Assembly (NCBI GenBank): GCA_050084515.1
Contig: CM114273.1
Location: forward strand, 23,808,001-23,872,000
From: Blasia pusilla
Lineage: Eukaryota; Marchantiophyta; Marchantiopsida; Blasiales
Length of the DNA stretch: 64,000 nucleotides
Reading direction: 5' to 3'
Part shown: positions 21,991-33,142 of the stretch, piece after piece
Numbering within the stretch: position 1 is the stretch's first letter
Layout: every line of letters begins with the position of its first letter
Notes under the pieces: generated by a model
The model's database searches: none
What the model saw: only the letters and a program-made list of their open reading frames with translations
What the model was told of the DNA's origin: nothing
Made by a program: the position numbers and the translations under genes

Positions 21991-23080
21991 ACGACACAGG
22001 AGCTCGATGGCACGGAGAGAGTGATGAGGAGATGGTGCCTGATTGGCATGAATTTGCCTACCTTTGTTGGTTGACTATGGTAGGTCAGTCGCAGGTGATG
22101 ACTCCAATGGTGGGGTTGGATGATGAGTCTTTGGATCCGGAGGTCTGTGAGGAGGCAAGAGGTGGTCGTGATATCCATGATGACATGGAGGTTGTGGAGT
22201 TCTTGCGCATTGGTGTCATAGCAAGCACATTGAGTGCTAGGGAGCGAGATTGGATCCTACAGAGAGCCAGGAGGTTTAGGTAGGAAGGGACTCATATTTT
22301 GCATGTATGGGGAGATGGTAGGATACGAGTGGTACTTCATCCTTCCTAGCGAGCACGTGTAGTGCGACATGCCCATGAGGAGTTGGGGCATTTTGGAGTA
22401 GAACGTTATTACAGCTTACTCCTGGTTCAGTATTGGTGGCGCGGCATGCATAATCGGGTACAACAATTTGTGGCCAGATGTATGAAATAAGACAGAGTGC
22501 GAGCATCCTTCAATGCTCCCACTCCGTAGTTACATCCTTTTCCGATTATGGATTTAGGTTATTGGTGTAGTTTAGACTTTGCAGGACCTTTGCCATTGAT
22601 GGGGTGTCATCACATGTACGTATTGGTCATGGTGGAGCATTTCTCCAAGTGGATAGAGTTGGTGGCACTACCGCACAAGGCGAGCGAGGGAACAACTTAT
22701 GCGTTTCTAGATCATGTGCTTAGTCACTTTGGTGCACCAGCGGAGGTGTTGATTGACCAGGGTACTGAGTTTTGGGGAGAGTTTCATGCCTTGTGTGATC
22801 AGACGTTGATAGATCACCACACCACATTCAGAGATCATCCTGAGGCGGATAGGTTGGCGGAGAGATTAGTACACACGGCGAAGAGAGGATTGTGCAAGTA
22901 TGGCTTGCAGCAAGGACAGTTGAGGGAGTGGAACCTAAAGTTGCCATGGTTGGCTATGGGTTATCGCTTTAGTTGGCACGACATCCTTGGCGACATTTTC
23001 ATCGTACTTTTTGCTCTTTGGGAGAGAGCCAGATTCACATGGAGCTATTTGACATAACATGGCGGAGGTGTTAGATCTTG
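21991..23080 (+). pseudogene. RetB integrase (zinc-binding and DDE core)
   Basis: The zinc-binding region near 22360-22500 reads RHAHEELGHFGVERYYSLLL and ends FVARCMK. The DDE core at 22548-23057 has SLDFAGPLPLMG (first Asp), LIDQGTEFWGEFHALCD (second Asp) and DHPEADRLAERLV (Glu), the D,D-35-E pattern of retroviral-type integrases. It would insert element DNA into the genome. A stop precedes the core and a frameshift occurs around 23050. Confidence 0.85.
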
Positions 23081-23613
23081 ATGATCGAGATGTGTGGGTA
23101 CAAGCATATTCATAGAGGGCAAAGATTTTTCATAGAGTTATGCATATGGCCTTTGAGAACTTAGCTATTGCTCAGCATAGAGATACATTGAGGTACGCGA
23201 CCATTCATGGAGGAGTTTATCATTCAGGGATTAGGAGGTTTCATCCTGGAGATTACGTGTATTTATAGTAGGCGACATCCACGATGCTAGATGTCACTGT
23301 AGGGCGCACGATCCTACTTGTGCGCGAGGTATTACTGATCGGAGTCCTCATGTTGGAAGGACGGGATGGTATGGTTTGGAAGGATCATGTGCGTAGTTGT
23401 GCGTCATGTCATCTTTTGAACTTGGACGGAACAGTGGATCCGAGCTTGGTAGTGGTATCTGCAGGCTTGAGGTGTATGTTGTGCGGATCTGCGAGGGGTG
23501 CAACCATCATGTTGGTATGTGATGGTTGTTCTTGAGGGTGGCATATGTCATGTCGGACCTCCCCTCTTGATGTAGTTTCCACGGGACGATGGATGTGTCC
23601 GAGATGTGTATAG
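23081..23613 (+). pseudogene. RetB integrase C-terminal domain with PHD finger
   Basis: The C-terminal part has a GPY/F-like barrel (FHPGDYVYL, ILLVREVLLIGVLMLEGRD) followed by HVRSCASCHLLNLDGTVDPS and then a Cys4-His-Cys3 PHD finger at 23473-23607: CMLC, CDGC, WHMSC and CPRC are all present. One stop lies between CDGCS and GWHM. PHD fingers usually read histone H3 tails; here it occupies the position where chromoviruses carry a chromodomain. The same fusion occurs in RetE (53637-53771) and, decayed, in RetD and RetF. Confidence 0.85.
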
Positions 23614-23689
23614 GGTAGTAGGTCATGTTAGAGAGATGTAATATTTTCTATGTGGAGTTTGGGGGATCCAACTGCCAGCTAGGGCGGCG

Positions 23690-23827
23690 GTTGTGTGATC
23701 TCCATGTATATGTATGAGTTGATTTCTGTACATGTGTGGATCTACCCGTGTGTGGGGAAGATCGGTGTTATGTGGTGTAGATGTGATCAGCCATGTATGT
23801 TGTGTAGCGATATGTATGCGCACGACA
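23690..23827 (+). repeat. RetB beta-1 block
   Basis: 138 bp starting GTTGTGTGATCTCC and ending GTATGCGCACGACA. It is about 96 percent identical to 24309-24446 by direct comparison (five differences). It lies between the integrase stop and the second alpha block, separated from that alpha by only two bases (GT). Confidence 0.9.
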
Positions 23828-23829
23828 GT

Positions 23830-24308
23830 TGTCACATCTGAGTAGCCGATAGGCCGAGATCGATCGTGGATAGGGCGTAGGAGCTAGCGGACTATCTTGA
23901 GTGCAACTTTGTCCCACGGTGTTGAGTGAGGTTGAGGATAGGTCCGTTGTGTCAAGAATGTCGTTTCTGACAACTTTCCTATTGAGGTCTTTCACAACTG
24001 GGTGATTTGTTGACCAGGTCACCCGCCCCTGGTAACCTGTGCGTGCAGGTAACCAAGGGGATAGATCTTTTTAGGGGAAGAACCTTTTGGCTCTTCCCAA
24101 CCCTATATAAGATAGGAAGATGGCTTTCTTAAGCCATCTTTCTCATGTTGGGCGGTTGGAGCACCTCTCTTGTATGTGTGAGAGATAGGACTAGGTGTTA
24201 GCGTCCGGATTCCTTGATAGCGTAGGATGGACGAGGCTCGATATGCTGATGTAGATTGAGGAGTCGAGTATTAGGCAGGGTGTGCCATTTTTACTACTCT
24301 TTATTTTT
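23830..24308 (+). repeat. RetB alpha-2 block
   Basis: Begins TGTCACATCTGAG and is a full-length relative of 7994-8476, with the TATA box at 24104-24110 and the hairpin at 24117-24140. At its 3' edge TTATTTTT is followed by beta-2, whereas in alpha-1 the same edge is followed by ACATGAG and the leader. Confidence 0.9.
24104..24110 (+). promoter_or_regulatory. TATA box of RetB alpha-2
   Basis: CCCTATATAAG, the counterpart of 8268-8274, again just upstream of the hairpin. Confidence 0.65.
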
Positions 24309-24446
24309 GTTGTGTGATCTCCATGTATATGTATGAGTTGATTTCTGTACATGTGTGGATCTACCCGTGTGTGGGGAAGATCGGTGTTTTGTGGTGCAGA
24401 TGTGACCAGCGATGTATGTTGTGTAGCGATATGTATACGCACGACA
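24309..24446 (+). repeat. RetB beta-2 block (3' terminus)
   Basis: The last 138 bp of RetB, ending TATACGCACGACA. Sequence after it (AATGCTTTAG) belongs to the neighbouring MULE remnant. Confidence 0.85.
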
Positions 24447-26908
24447 AATGCTTTAGTAGCTGCAGGTGGGATGCTCGTTGGCGTACTATGGCCAACATCA
24501 TCTTCATTCACAAAATCTTCATGTACGGGATTGGAGATCTCTTCACCGCCTTCTTGGCCTTTTTGTGTCCCGCTACTTCTCCCTCCATGAATGCGTACAT
24601 ACGCCAAACTGCAAAAATGGGAGGTTGGAAATCCAACGATGATAGAAGTTCATCACTCTTCACAATTGGTATATTGCTTATCTGGATCCGCTTGATGAAG
24701 TCGCTGGTCTACACTGGATCTACAAGTTTCTCAAAATTAATTCCTGTGATCACATCCCAAGCCATAACATCCGTACAAGGCCAACGAGTATCTTGAAACT
24801 CGAGGCATAAGCAAGTGCACCCAGGGTGAAATCAAACATGGAATTTATTCCTACTACTTATGGAAGTCACAAGTGCATTCGTCGCATGTGAGACAACTAC
24901 ATCAAAACTATAAAAATTGGCTTCATTGGCTTGATAACGAATAAGCGCATAAGTAGTCAGATCGGTTGAGTACTTCTCTCGGTGATATGCCTTTGCTTTC
25001 CTTTCTTCATATGATGTAATTCCACAACCGCCGAGTAATGACCAAGGGAGGACCCTCTCTGATCGGCTTAATTGCAGAATTGATGACCTCTACAAGATTT
25101 GAACTCACTTTGCCATAGTGTGACAAAGGGAAAGCACACCTTGCAAACTTATGTGGTCCTATTTCTTGTAGGTACAAAGCCGCATATGCTATTCTTTGCA
25201 TATGATGTCTTCCCAATTCATTGATCCACATGTCATACCTACAAAACAATATCCATAATTGGTATTAGCCACTTAATTATATGTCAAAATATTGACCAGG
25301 ACTACGAAAACAAAGAAAAGGCGCCGTTTGGAAATGGTGTGAATAGACGCACTTTGGAATAAATAGTGTTTAGCCATCGGTTGGGATATGCTGCGAATAG
25401 CCGCCGTCTGGGACATGGACATATGGTTAGCCGTCGGAAAAACTGTGAATAGCAGCAGGTAATACTCCCTGCCGAGAGAAAAATGATTTCAGCCAAAGGA
25501 CAAGTACAAACGCAACATTTAGATTGCAAAAACATGTAAGAACTTAGGGAGAGGGTCATCTGCTGACTTCTCCCGCATCCGTGCATAGAGGCAAGCAACA
25601 AAATATTCTTCAGCTACCTTTCCATACTATTTTTTCACATTTTGTCGCAAGTGTTGGGCACACATGCTGTGTATATTTTATGCACGGCATGTAGAAGGCC
25701 CTTTTGTCTATCTGAAACAAAGACAATCCTTGGATCATCCAACTATGGAATTGCTTTCTTTAGATGTGAACAGAACCATTCCCATTCCTCATTTTTCTCA
25801 CAAGGAGATATGCCATATGCCAAGATTTTGGTATTGACGTTTCCATCCAACATTGAAGCAACAAAAATCTACATGGGGTACTTGATGTTCTTTGTGTGGC
25901 ATGCATTCAAGCCAACTACCTTTTGCACGTAGGGGATAATACATTTCATGGCAAAAGGAGATATGAACAATCTCTTAAACGTTGTTGATTTATAATCCCA
26001 CACAACCCAAGCCACAGTGGCAAGGGGATCAACTTCTTTCACCGCCTCGATGAGCGAAGGGATAAGATGGAAACCAACATGTTCATCCCCATTCATCCAA
26101 TTTTGGCATATTTCTTTACATCTCCAAGCAGGGAAGTAACTGATACGTTTTTGTAGGTTTGTGCAAGGACTTCTACAAGGCTACCTAGTGGAATATTTGG
26201 TTGATTTACAACCCAATCTGCTCATACCATCGATAACCACTTCGCCTTGTGGGTAGGACCCCTCCATGTATGAATGTGACCCACACATGTGTGCTTCAAA
26301 TTACAGACAGTTATCTCACATTAGCCTGAATTCGTACGTTGTTAACAACAGACCTTCCATTCACAAATCTGATCTTGTGAAGGTGCACCCTTCCCCTTTA
26401 CTGCAGCAGTATATCTAGCAGAATGCCCACATGGCCCATTCATGGCCATAGAAACTCTGCTTCTATCACGTGATGTATCGCCATGCTTTCTCCGTTTGTC
26501 CATCCAGACTTCTGAGCTTATCGTTGAATCAGTGAAAGAATCTCTAAACAAAGGCTGGTTAGGCCTTTTGCTATGCTGTGGGTGCCATGGGATTTCCATT
26601 CCACATGGGTGGGGCCATATCCATGGATCTTGAAAATCTTCACTTTGTCCATAAGTGTGACTGATCGAAAAATCCAAGGAGTACTGGCGGAAACTATTCT
26701 CCCTTTCTCCTCTGCAAGATGTAGGGAACACTAATGATTGGGTGGATTTAGACGCCGTCCGAACCTCACGAGTGAACAACTCCTTCAATTTGGTAAATCG
26801 TACCTCATTCGCCACCGTTGGATGGTAGATATTTTCCTCCCTCATAATAGCCGCCGTCACATTCTCCGTTGCTTCTACACAGTGATTATCTGCCGTTGAT
26901 TCTATCAC
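24447..26908 (-). pseudogene. MULE2 transposase, degenerate
   Basis: Read on the minus strand from about 26.9 kb downwards. A Ser-rich N-terminal part at 26342-26908 is followed by a DDE-type core: VVGLNACHTKNIKYPM (25869-25930), MLDGNVNTKILAYGISPC, EEWEWF and FVSDRQKGLL (about 25690-25860). Then SSNLVEVINSAIKPIREGP (25040-25110) and a SWIM-like end, CLCLEFQDTRWPC with Asp where the His is expected (about 24790-24830). These are MULE transposase landmarks. The first core acid reads Asn in GLNACH. Several stops are present. RetB ends at its left side, so part of the transposon may be missing. Confidence 0.7.
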
Positions 26909-28620
26909 TTTTTTGGTATTTGAAACACTTCCATTAGCCGCCTTTCATGCACTCAGATTAGCCGCAGTTGCTGCACTAAAAATAGCCACAGTGGAGCTTT
27001 CCCAACCCTCATCAACCATTCCTCGGTTGTTAGACAGATTGAAAATATCGTCTAACCTAGTGCTTATGTGGGCTAAAGGTGAAGGGCGTACAACACAAGT
27101 TTCCTTGATTGGAGGATCATCATGCAAGTCTCCACGAACGATTTGGTATCTCCAAATCGCCACTCGGCTTCTTCTCATGAATGTTCGACACAACCTTCCC
27201 TATTATCTTCGTGCCATATCTGCATATTCGGAGCCTATACCATGTTTTGCTCTATAGTTTAAGGAGCACCAATAGTCAAGAGCAAACTCAAATTCTTCAA
27301 AGTTTAGAAATACTTGCTTCAATTTTATCCGCTTTGCATGCCTTCTAACTGCACATGACAACCTTAATGTTGTTAATCGCTCATATTTTCCATGCGACTA
27401 ATAAGGGCGCCACTAATACACCACAAACATGCAGTCTTACCATGTGTCTACAAAATCGCCTCCACGACGGCTAATTTGACTGTAGACACCTTCTCTCCAG
27501 GATACATCAGTGACTGCGGCTATTACGACTACATCCAATACCCAATTTACTATTTGTGAATGCGAGTTACGCGGCTATTGCGGCTATTCTTTGCTTTACT
27601 CAATGAAACATGAGCACCCACGGCTATTTCGACTCCAACTGCATCGCGAGTATGTGTTTACCTTCTTCCAAGCTGAAGCCTTCCAAATTAGGATCACCCG
27701 TAGATGTGGATGCTCTCCACAACTCGAAAGCGGCCAGGGACTCTGTTGATAATCGCCTTCGTTCATAAGACCCACACTTCTCCTCTTGGTGATGACTAGG
27801 ATTTTCATCCATAGGGAAATAATGTCTACTTAGGTCTGGACATTCGTCAGCCGTAGATGGGACAGGATGTGTGGAGCGCTCGGTACCACACATTTGGTAA
27901 TTGTATTAGTGAACAGTAAAACAAGCAGGACTAGAGAGTAAGATTCTGCTCGTGCTTCATGCCCCCATGAGAAACACATGATCTATTGCGCAACAGACCG
28001 GATGCAAACTCAATAATCGCCCTAACTATGGATTGTTCTTATATGATAATATTGTAGACTACAATAGCCACGTAGAAGAACTTTACAACCAACCTGCTAG
28101 AGATCCAACGTGGCACTTCCAAGGGGCCCTTCAAGCAAGAAACTTTGCGAAGGGACCACTTAGGCAACTAAAGATGGGGAGGGGACCACTTAAGTAAATT
28201 CCTTGAAGAAATTAGCACTTTCAGCATTTAAATAAATTGTTTAATCCTTTACACGTGTCAACACAAGAAGACTTAAAAGACTTAAAAAAAGAAGGGTTCT
28301 CGAACCCCGTCCTCCTTTCGCTTTTAATAATGTAGATATATGTAGGCCGGTCAAAATACTAAAGACGGAATTACCGAGCCGGCATGGGTTTGCTGCAGAA
28401 TGCACCATCAGCTAAGCGCTACCAATTATCATAAGGTTAGGGTAAGTAACCCTTGACACGTGGGAGTGAAAACATTGGATCAGGTCCTACGCAATCATTG
28501 TTGTTCCACACGTCGTTCAAAGAGTCGTTCCTTCCGCATCAGAGTATTAGCATATTCTTGCGCGTTGTTGATGGCGCGTAGGTCTAGTCAACTGGTCATC
28601 AGGGCTCCTTAGGATAGTGG
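26909..28620. other. MULE2 flank and gene-free stretch
   Basis: No intact gene. 26909-27900 probably belongs to MULE2: it holds many copies of GCGGCTATT or its complement AATAGCCGC (near 26850, 26935, 26957, 27515, 27573, 27584, 27618 and, in the transposase half, near 25385-25445). 28200-28330 contains a segment shared with 37840-37920. Nothing else was recognised. Confidence 0.5.
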
Positions 28621-28757
28621 CAAAAATATAAAAATATGTATATGTAGAAAAAGGATGGGAAACCCATCAGGATACAAAAGAGGGGGCATGGAGACCCAAA
28701 AAATAGACCTCAAGAGGCCAGAATTGGCCCCGAGGAGAAAGAAGGGGGCCTTCCCCC

Positions 28758-29525
28758 CTAACGACTAAAATTACCAACAGGAGACACAATATCAGCAACA
28801 CCTAGAGAACTATGACTACTACTAAGTGGGCCTCTAGCATTGGCGTCTCCAACCGCCTGAGCCCGTCGCAGGAGCCCATTTTCCTGGGCGCGCTGCGAAG
28901 CTATGGAGACCCGTTGCCTACAATAAAGTATCGCAGTGGCTAAGGACAATCCATTTCTCGACTGGAGATGATGGGCGCAATCCGTAAGGAACGAGTCAAA
29001 CCTCTCCCCCATCGCCCCGTACATCTTAATGGCTAGGGCGACAAATCGATGTCCGTCATGAAGTCGACTATAAATGTGGGTCTTCTTGACCGCCGCCGCC
29101 GCTCCTTGTACCAATCTCCCTTGTGCTACCACTTGGGCTCGCACCGCCTCCCGCGTAGGATCCGTCACTACAACATCCGCTACCACCACCTCAGACTCCC
29201 TCGTCATGTAGAGATCAACACGGATTAGGGAATCCCGCATGGAATAGTGCCTCTCTCTTTGTACATGGAATCCACTCTCCCGAGAAATAGAGAACATAAT
29301 ATCCCACACTGCATCGTGAGTGGCTATCCTCTCACCCCCAACTGGACACCGTGCCAAATGCACACCAAGTGGATCCAGACTCCGACGACACTCGTAGTGT
29401 GTCGAACCAACCACCGTTGGTTGGGGCAGGCCCAGTCGGAATCTCATCGCTGTAGTGTAGGTAAGTGGTGCGATGCGGAAAGCCGGAATGAGGGGACCCA
29501 TGAGCTTGTCCCTTTTCCGCAGCAA
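28758..29525 (-). pseudogene. Non-LTR retrotransposon C-terminal part (Cys-His motif and restriction-like endonuclease)
   Basis: A 255-residue open frame on the minus strand. It starts in the region after RT (MRFRLGLPQPTVV), has a zinc-binding C...DPLGVHLARC motif, and then HYSMRDSLIRVDLYMTRESE and VVVADVVVTDPTREAV, resembling the PD-(D/E)XK endonuclease at the end of site-specific-type LINEs. That endonuclease nicks target DNA for target-primed reverse transcription. The RT itself is not present upstream, so this looks like a 5'-truncated copy, the usual fate of LINEs. The 3' flank (28620-28757) is purine-rich on the plus strand and may be its 3' UTR. Confidence 0.65.
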
Positions 29526-31220
29526 GAGCGAATACGGGTTTAGAATAACGAATACGGGCCCGAACCTCCATAGGATATATTCTATTGTTCATAATTTTCT
29601 CATCCTTTATTTATATATAAATGCATCCTTAACCACTTAACGTTAACGCTGCCTAAGGCCCCCAAAAGGTCAGCAGGGATCGATCCGCGCCACGGTGACC
29701 AGTGTCCCGCTAATGATGAATCCTAGCTGTGACATACACATGAAGTGGGCGAGTCAAGAATGACCACGTGTAACGTTGGCACAGACGGCGGGCAAACCGG
29801 AAAGTCATGTGCATCCACGTTCGCAGTCCGCCTCCCGAGAAGAGAATTGTTCTTTCTCCGTTGGGCAGAACGGGATCGGATCCAAGACGAAGCGATGTTT
29901 CCGTGGCCCAGCAGAGAGAGAAACGACGCCGTCGACAGAGGAAAGGAAAGGAAATCATGCAGAGAAAAGCTCGTCGTAGAATTGCAAGGAGGGCGGTCAG
30001 TCCCAGGCAGTGAGAAACAATGCCGGGGCTGCCATGTCGACGGCGAAACTCGAACGCGGAGAAGGAGAATGCGGGGACGCTTAGCAGCGATGAGGAGAGC
30101 AGGTGAGGCCGATGGGAGACGAGCAGCCTGTGAATCGATCAACGTTATGAGCTGATCGGGGGCGGTTCTGCCTTGTTTGCAGGACGTCGAATAAAGAGAG
30201 GCTCGCTGTAGATAGAAGGGGGGAGGGACTTCACGATTTAGGGCCGAAGCGTTTGACAGGATTCTTCACGGGAGCAATTGAAATAAATATGTGTCGGAAG
30301 GGGGGAATCGAGGAGGGTGGTAGAAGTAGTAGTGGCCAGAGTGAGCGGCGAGCGAGGGAGGGAGTTACTAGTGATGGCAGACTTGGCAGGCCGGGCGGGT
30401 CGAATGAGGTTTGACTTTGTCTGCACCGGAGCACCTGCCGCTGCTCGGGGTGGTGACGCGAGCCAGCGAGGGGGTTTCGCGATCGACGTCTTTCGTTCAT
30501 CGACCGATGCTATGGGGGCCGGGTATCCGAGCTCAGCAGCAGCTGCAGTAGCATTGTGGGTTCCCTCGTTCGAGTCTGATTGAAGCGAGGGTCATGGCCG
30601 GCGCCGTCTCTGGCCAGTGATGGCACGCACGCACGCACGTCTTGCCGAGGGATCAAGAACAAGCGGTGAGACTCCTTATCTTTGTCCACCCAGCGAACTC
30701 CGGTGGGGCGCTTCGGAGGCTGAAGGAGGTGTGGCTGGCTCCCGTGGGTTTGACTTTCTAGAGCTCTGGAGTACCGAGGACCGACGGTGGAATTTTGAGT
30801 TCGAGAATCGGCCATAAGGTGTCCGAGGGAGTCCGAGGGCGGGACTAGACTGGATATAGTGGGAGGAGGAGTTCCTCTGTGTTGAACTTATTCGGTTGAG
30901 GTGATTGTGGTGAGCTCTCTCACTCTCTCGTTCTTGTGGATCCCGCCTTGAAGTTCATGTAAGCACTCTGATTTATGCGAGGAGTTTCACGAGTGGCGGG
31001 GTTGGTGGAAAGGGAGCAGTCGTGGAATTCTAGTGTGAGCAGCGGCAAGAAGATGGCCGAGGGTCGGCCGACACGTAACTGACTGGAGACGCCGTCGAGA
31101 AGCTGGTGCTCTTCGTGAGTGTCTGGATTTGAATCCGTCTTTTGTGAGTTTTTCACGTTGCGAAGATGCGCTGCGATCGTTTTGGGCTGTAGATGGTTGC
31201 GGTGAGATGGTGGTACTGGG
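29526..31220. other. Upstream region of GnTII
   Basis: No supported gene. GC-rich, with several short overlapping open frames on both strands (for example 29745-30155 +) that lack recognisable domains. The distal part probably holds the promoter and the 5' UTR of the gene at 31221. A (CACG)n-like run near 30620 and CT-rich stretches at 30910-30930 are visible. I could not place a TATA box with confidence. Confidence 0.5.
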
Positions 31221-32651
31221 ATGGATTCTTGTAGCGGCCGAGGATTACTTGATGTAGGACGGGGATGGCAGCGGGGCGGAATTGTGGCAGGCATGCAGAA
31301 GGCGGCGGGCTTCGGGCTGAGCGGATGTAGCCAGCGGCGGTTTCTTCTACTCCTAGTGCTTCAGCTGGTCGCCGTTGGCTTGGTGATTACGGTGCTTCAG
31401 CATTTTTCGACTGATTTTGTTGACTGGCTGCCTCAAACTCTGGATCCTGGGAATGAGTGGGAGCTGAATGTAGACCCGAAGACTGCGCTGCGGAACAGCA
31501 AATTACCGTTTGCTTATGGGACAAGAGATCTCAACGAAGCAGAACCTGATGCCGTGGGGGCGTCGTTGCCCTACGGCAATGAGCTATCAAGGACGTTGGA
31601 GCGGAGGAACAATGAGCCAGCTCGGAATCGTGACCTCTTTCCGGAACTAGCCGGAGACCACATCCCGATCGTCCTCTATGTGCATAATCGTCCCCAGTAT
31701 CTGCAGCTGGTCATTGATAGTTTGTCCAAGGTGAGGGGTATAGAGGAAACCATTCTCATTGTTAGTCACGATGGCTTTTTCCCGGAGATGAACTCTATCA
31801 TCGAAGGAATCCGGTTTTGCCAAGTGAAACAGATTTTTGCTCCTTTCTCGCCACATTTGTTTCCGACCAGCTTTCCCGGGCAAGCGCCGGAGGACTGCAG
31901 AGACAAGGAAAATCCGAACGACAGGGGCTGCGTAGGAAATCCGGATCAGTATGGAAATCACAGAAGCACAAGGATTGTGTCGTTGAAGCATCATTGGTGG
32001 TGGATGATGAACTCCGTGTGGGATGGGTTGGCCGAAACTCGCAACCGAGATGGAAACGTCTTGTTCATTGAAGAGGATCATTTCTTGCTCCCGAATGCCT
32101 ACAGAAGCATTCAAATGCTCGCCAAATTGAAGAGTTCCAAGTGCCCGGAGTGTGTGGCAGTCAACCTTGCCCCTGTGGATGTGAATTCTCGTGGAGAAGG
32201 GTTTCAGCGCCTGGTCATTGAGAAGGTCGGCAACATGGGATACTCCTTCAATCGTACGACGTGGAACTGGATCCACGCTATGGCCAAACCCTTCTGCATG
32301 TTTGATGACTACAACTGGGATATCACCATGTGGGCCGTCGTCTATCCATCTTTTCCAACTGCAGGCTATACGTTGCGTGGTCCGAAGACCAGTGCCATCC
32401 ACTTTGGAAAATGCGGGCTGCACCAAGGGCAAGACAAGGGAAAGCCTCTGTGCAAAGATAGTCAGGACTTACTGGCATTGAAATCGGCGGAGGAGACAGA
32501 GCCTTATCTCAATGCAGATTGGAGCACTTTGAAATATTCAATCCGGGGTTATAATGGAGGATTTGGAGGATGGGGTGGATGGGGAGATAAACGGGACCAG
32601 CAGTTATGTTTGGATTTCTCTACGATGTATCATAGATCATCCGCAAATTAA
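31221..32651 (+). CDS. MGAT2: Alpha-1,6-mannosyl-glycoprotein 2-beta-N-acetylglucosaminyltransferase (GnTII)
   Basis: 476 residues in one exon. GnTII (family GT16) adds beta-1,2-GlcNAc to the alpha-1,6-mannose arm of N-glycans in the Golgi, the step that makes biantennary complex glycans after GnTI and mannosidase II. The protein has a short basic N-terminus, a signal anchor at about residues 41-60 (FLLLLVLQLVAVGLVIT), a stem, and a catalytic domain from about 148: VLYVHNRPQYLQLVIDSL, the conserved LKHHWWWMMN at 255-264, FIEEDHFLLP with the EED metal/UDP site at 284-286, and MFDDYNWDITMW at 360-371. The C-terminal domain keeps many Cys. Length fits the family. A second in-frame Met at 31293 (residue 25) would still keep the anchor; I kept the first. 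No frame damage. Confidence 0.95.
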   Translation: MDSCSGRGLLDVGRGWQRGGIVAGMQKAAGFGLSGCSQRRFLLLLVLQLVAVGLVITVLQHFSTDFVDWLPQTLDPGNEWELNVDPKTALRNSKLPFAYGTRDLNEAEPDAVGASLPYGNELSRTLERRNNEPARNRDLFPELAGDHIPIVLYVHNRPQYLQLVIDSLSKVRGIEETILIVSHDGFFPEMNSIIEGIRFCQVKQIFAPFSPHLFPTSFPGQAPEDCRDKENPNDRGCVGNPDQYGNHRSTRIVSLKHHWWWMMNSVWDGLAETRNRDGNVLFIEEDHFLLPNAYRSIQMLAKLKSSKCPECVAVNLAPVDVNSRGEGFQRLVIEKVGNMGYSFNRTTWNWIHAMAKPFCMFDDYNWDITMWAVVYPSFPTAGYTLRGPKTSAIHFGKCGLHQGQDKGKPLCKDSQDLLALKSAEETEPYLNADWSTLKYSIRGYNGGFGGWGGWGDKRDQQLCLDFSTMYHRSSAN

Positions 32652-33101
32652 ATTCAGAGCTCATTAGTTCATACGTGTAGGTGACACCTATAGCTCATTT
32701 CTGTTGTGTGCACTTAATTCGCGCACATCACTTTTTGCAGTATGTAAGCATTCCCCTCATCTACCTCTCGGTATTCAGAAAGCTTTCACCCAGTACAGGA
32801 ACTCAAAGGGTTGAGATATTATGTTTAGTCAAAATCAACAGAATCGAGTGCATAAGTTATTGCTGTCGGACTAGCCAAGCTGATGTAGACTTCTTGGTGA
32901 CACTGCAAGTCATAATTCTCATGGTGTTCTGGCAGCTCACTATCGTTGCAACTCGTTTGCAAATGTCTGTGGTTTCAAACTTTCAACTGATGATGTACCT
33001 TGAAAATCCATTGGTTCAGGTAGTTCTTTGTTGTTGGTCAGAGAACTGAGTGTAGGTTCCTTGGGATTGTCATTGATTGGCAGGTCTTTACTGCTGCCGT
33101 G

Positions 33102-33142
<41 letters not shown>

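Larger units (their letters stand above)
7994..24446 (+). mobile_element. RetB: near-complete Ty3/gypsy retrotransposon with inserted MULE
   Basis: The order on the plus strand is alpha (7994-8476), leader, gag, protease, C5-methyltransferase, RT, RNase H, integrase, PHD finger, beta (23690-23827), alpha (23830-24308), beta (24309-24446). Without the 10176-17446 insertion it is about 9.2 kb. The two alpha copies differ at roughly one site in ten by eye, so the insertion is old, while the two beta copies differ at about five of 138 positions. The flanks are CATG on the left and AATG on the right, possibly a decayed 4-bp target duplication. Confidence 0.9.

Noticed and set aside
23830-24446. 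Simple 617-bp 3' LTR of RetB
   Set aside because: As an LTR it should also follow at the 5' end, but four separate 5' ends lack the last 130 bp and the same 130 bp occurs before the supposed LTR in RetB and RetD. I therefore prefer split repeats, while noting the LTR view as the main alternative.
24191-24607. 138-codon minus-strand frame across the RetB end
   Set aside because: It runs across the element boundary at 24446 and its left part is the complement of beta-2 and alpha-2.
29745-30155. 136-codon open frame upstream of GnTII
   Set aside because: Arg-rich composition and an overlapping open frame of similar length on the opposite strand point to GC-rich non-coding DNA; no domain is visible.
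31647-32432. 261-codon open frame antisense to GnTII
   Set aside because: It is a shadow of the conserved GnTII coding frame.
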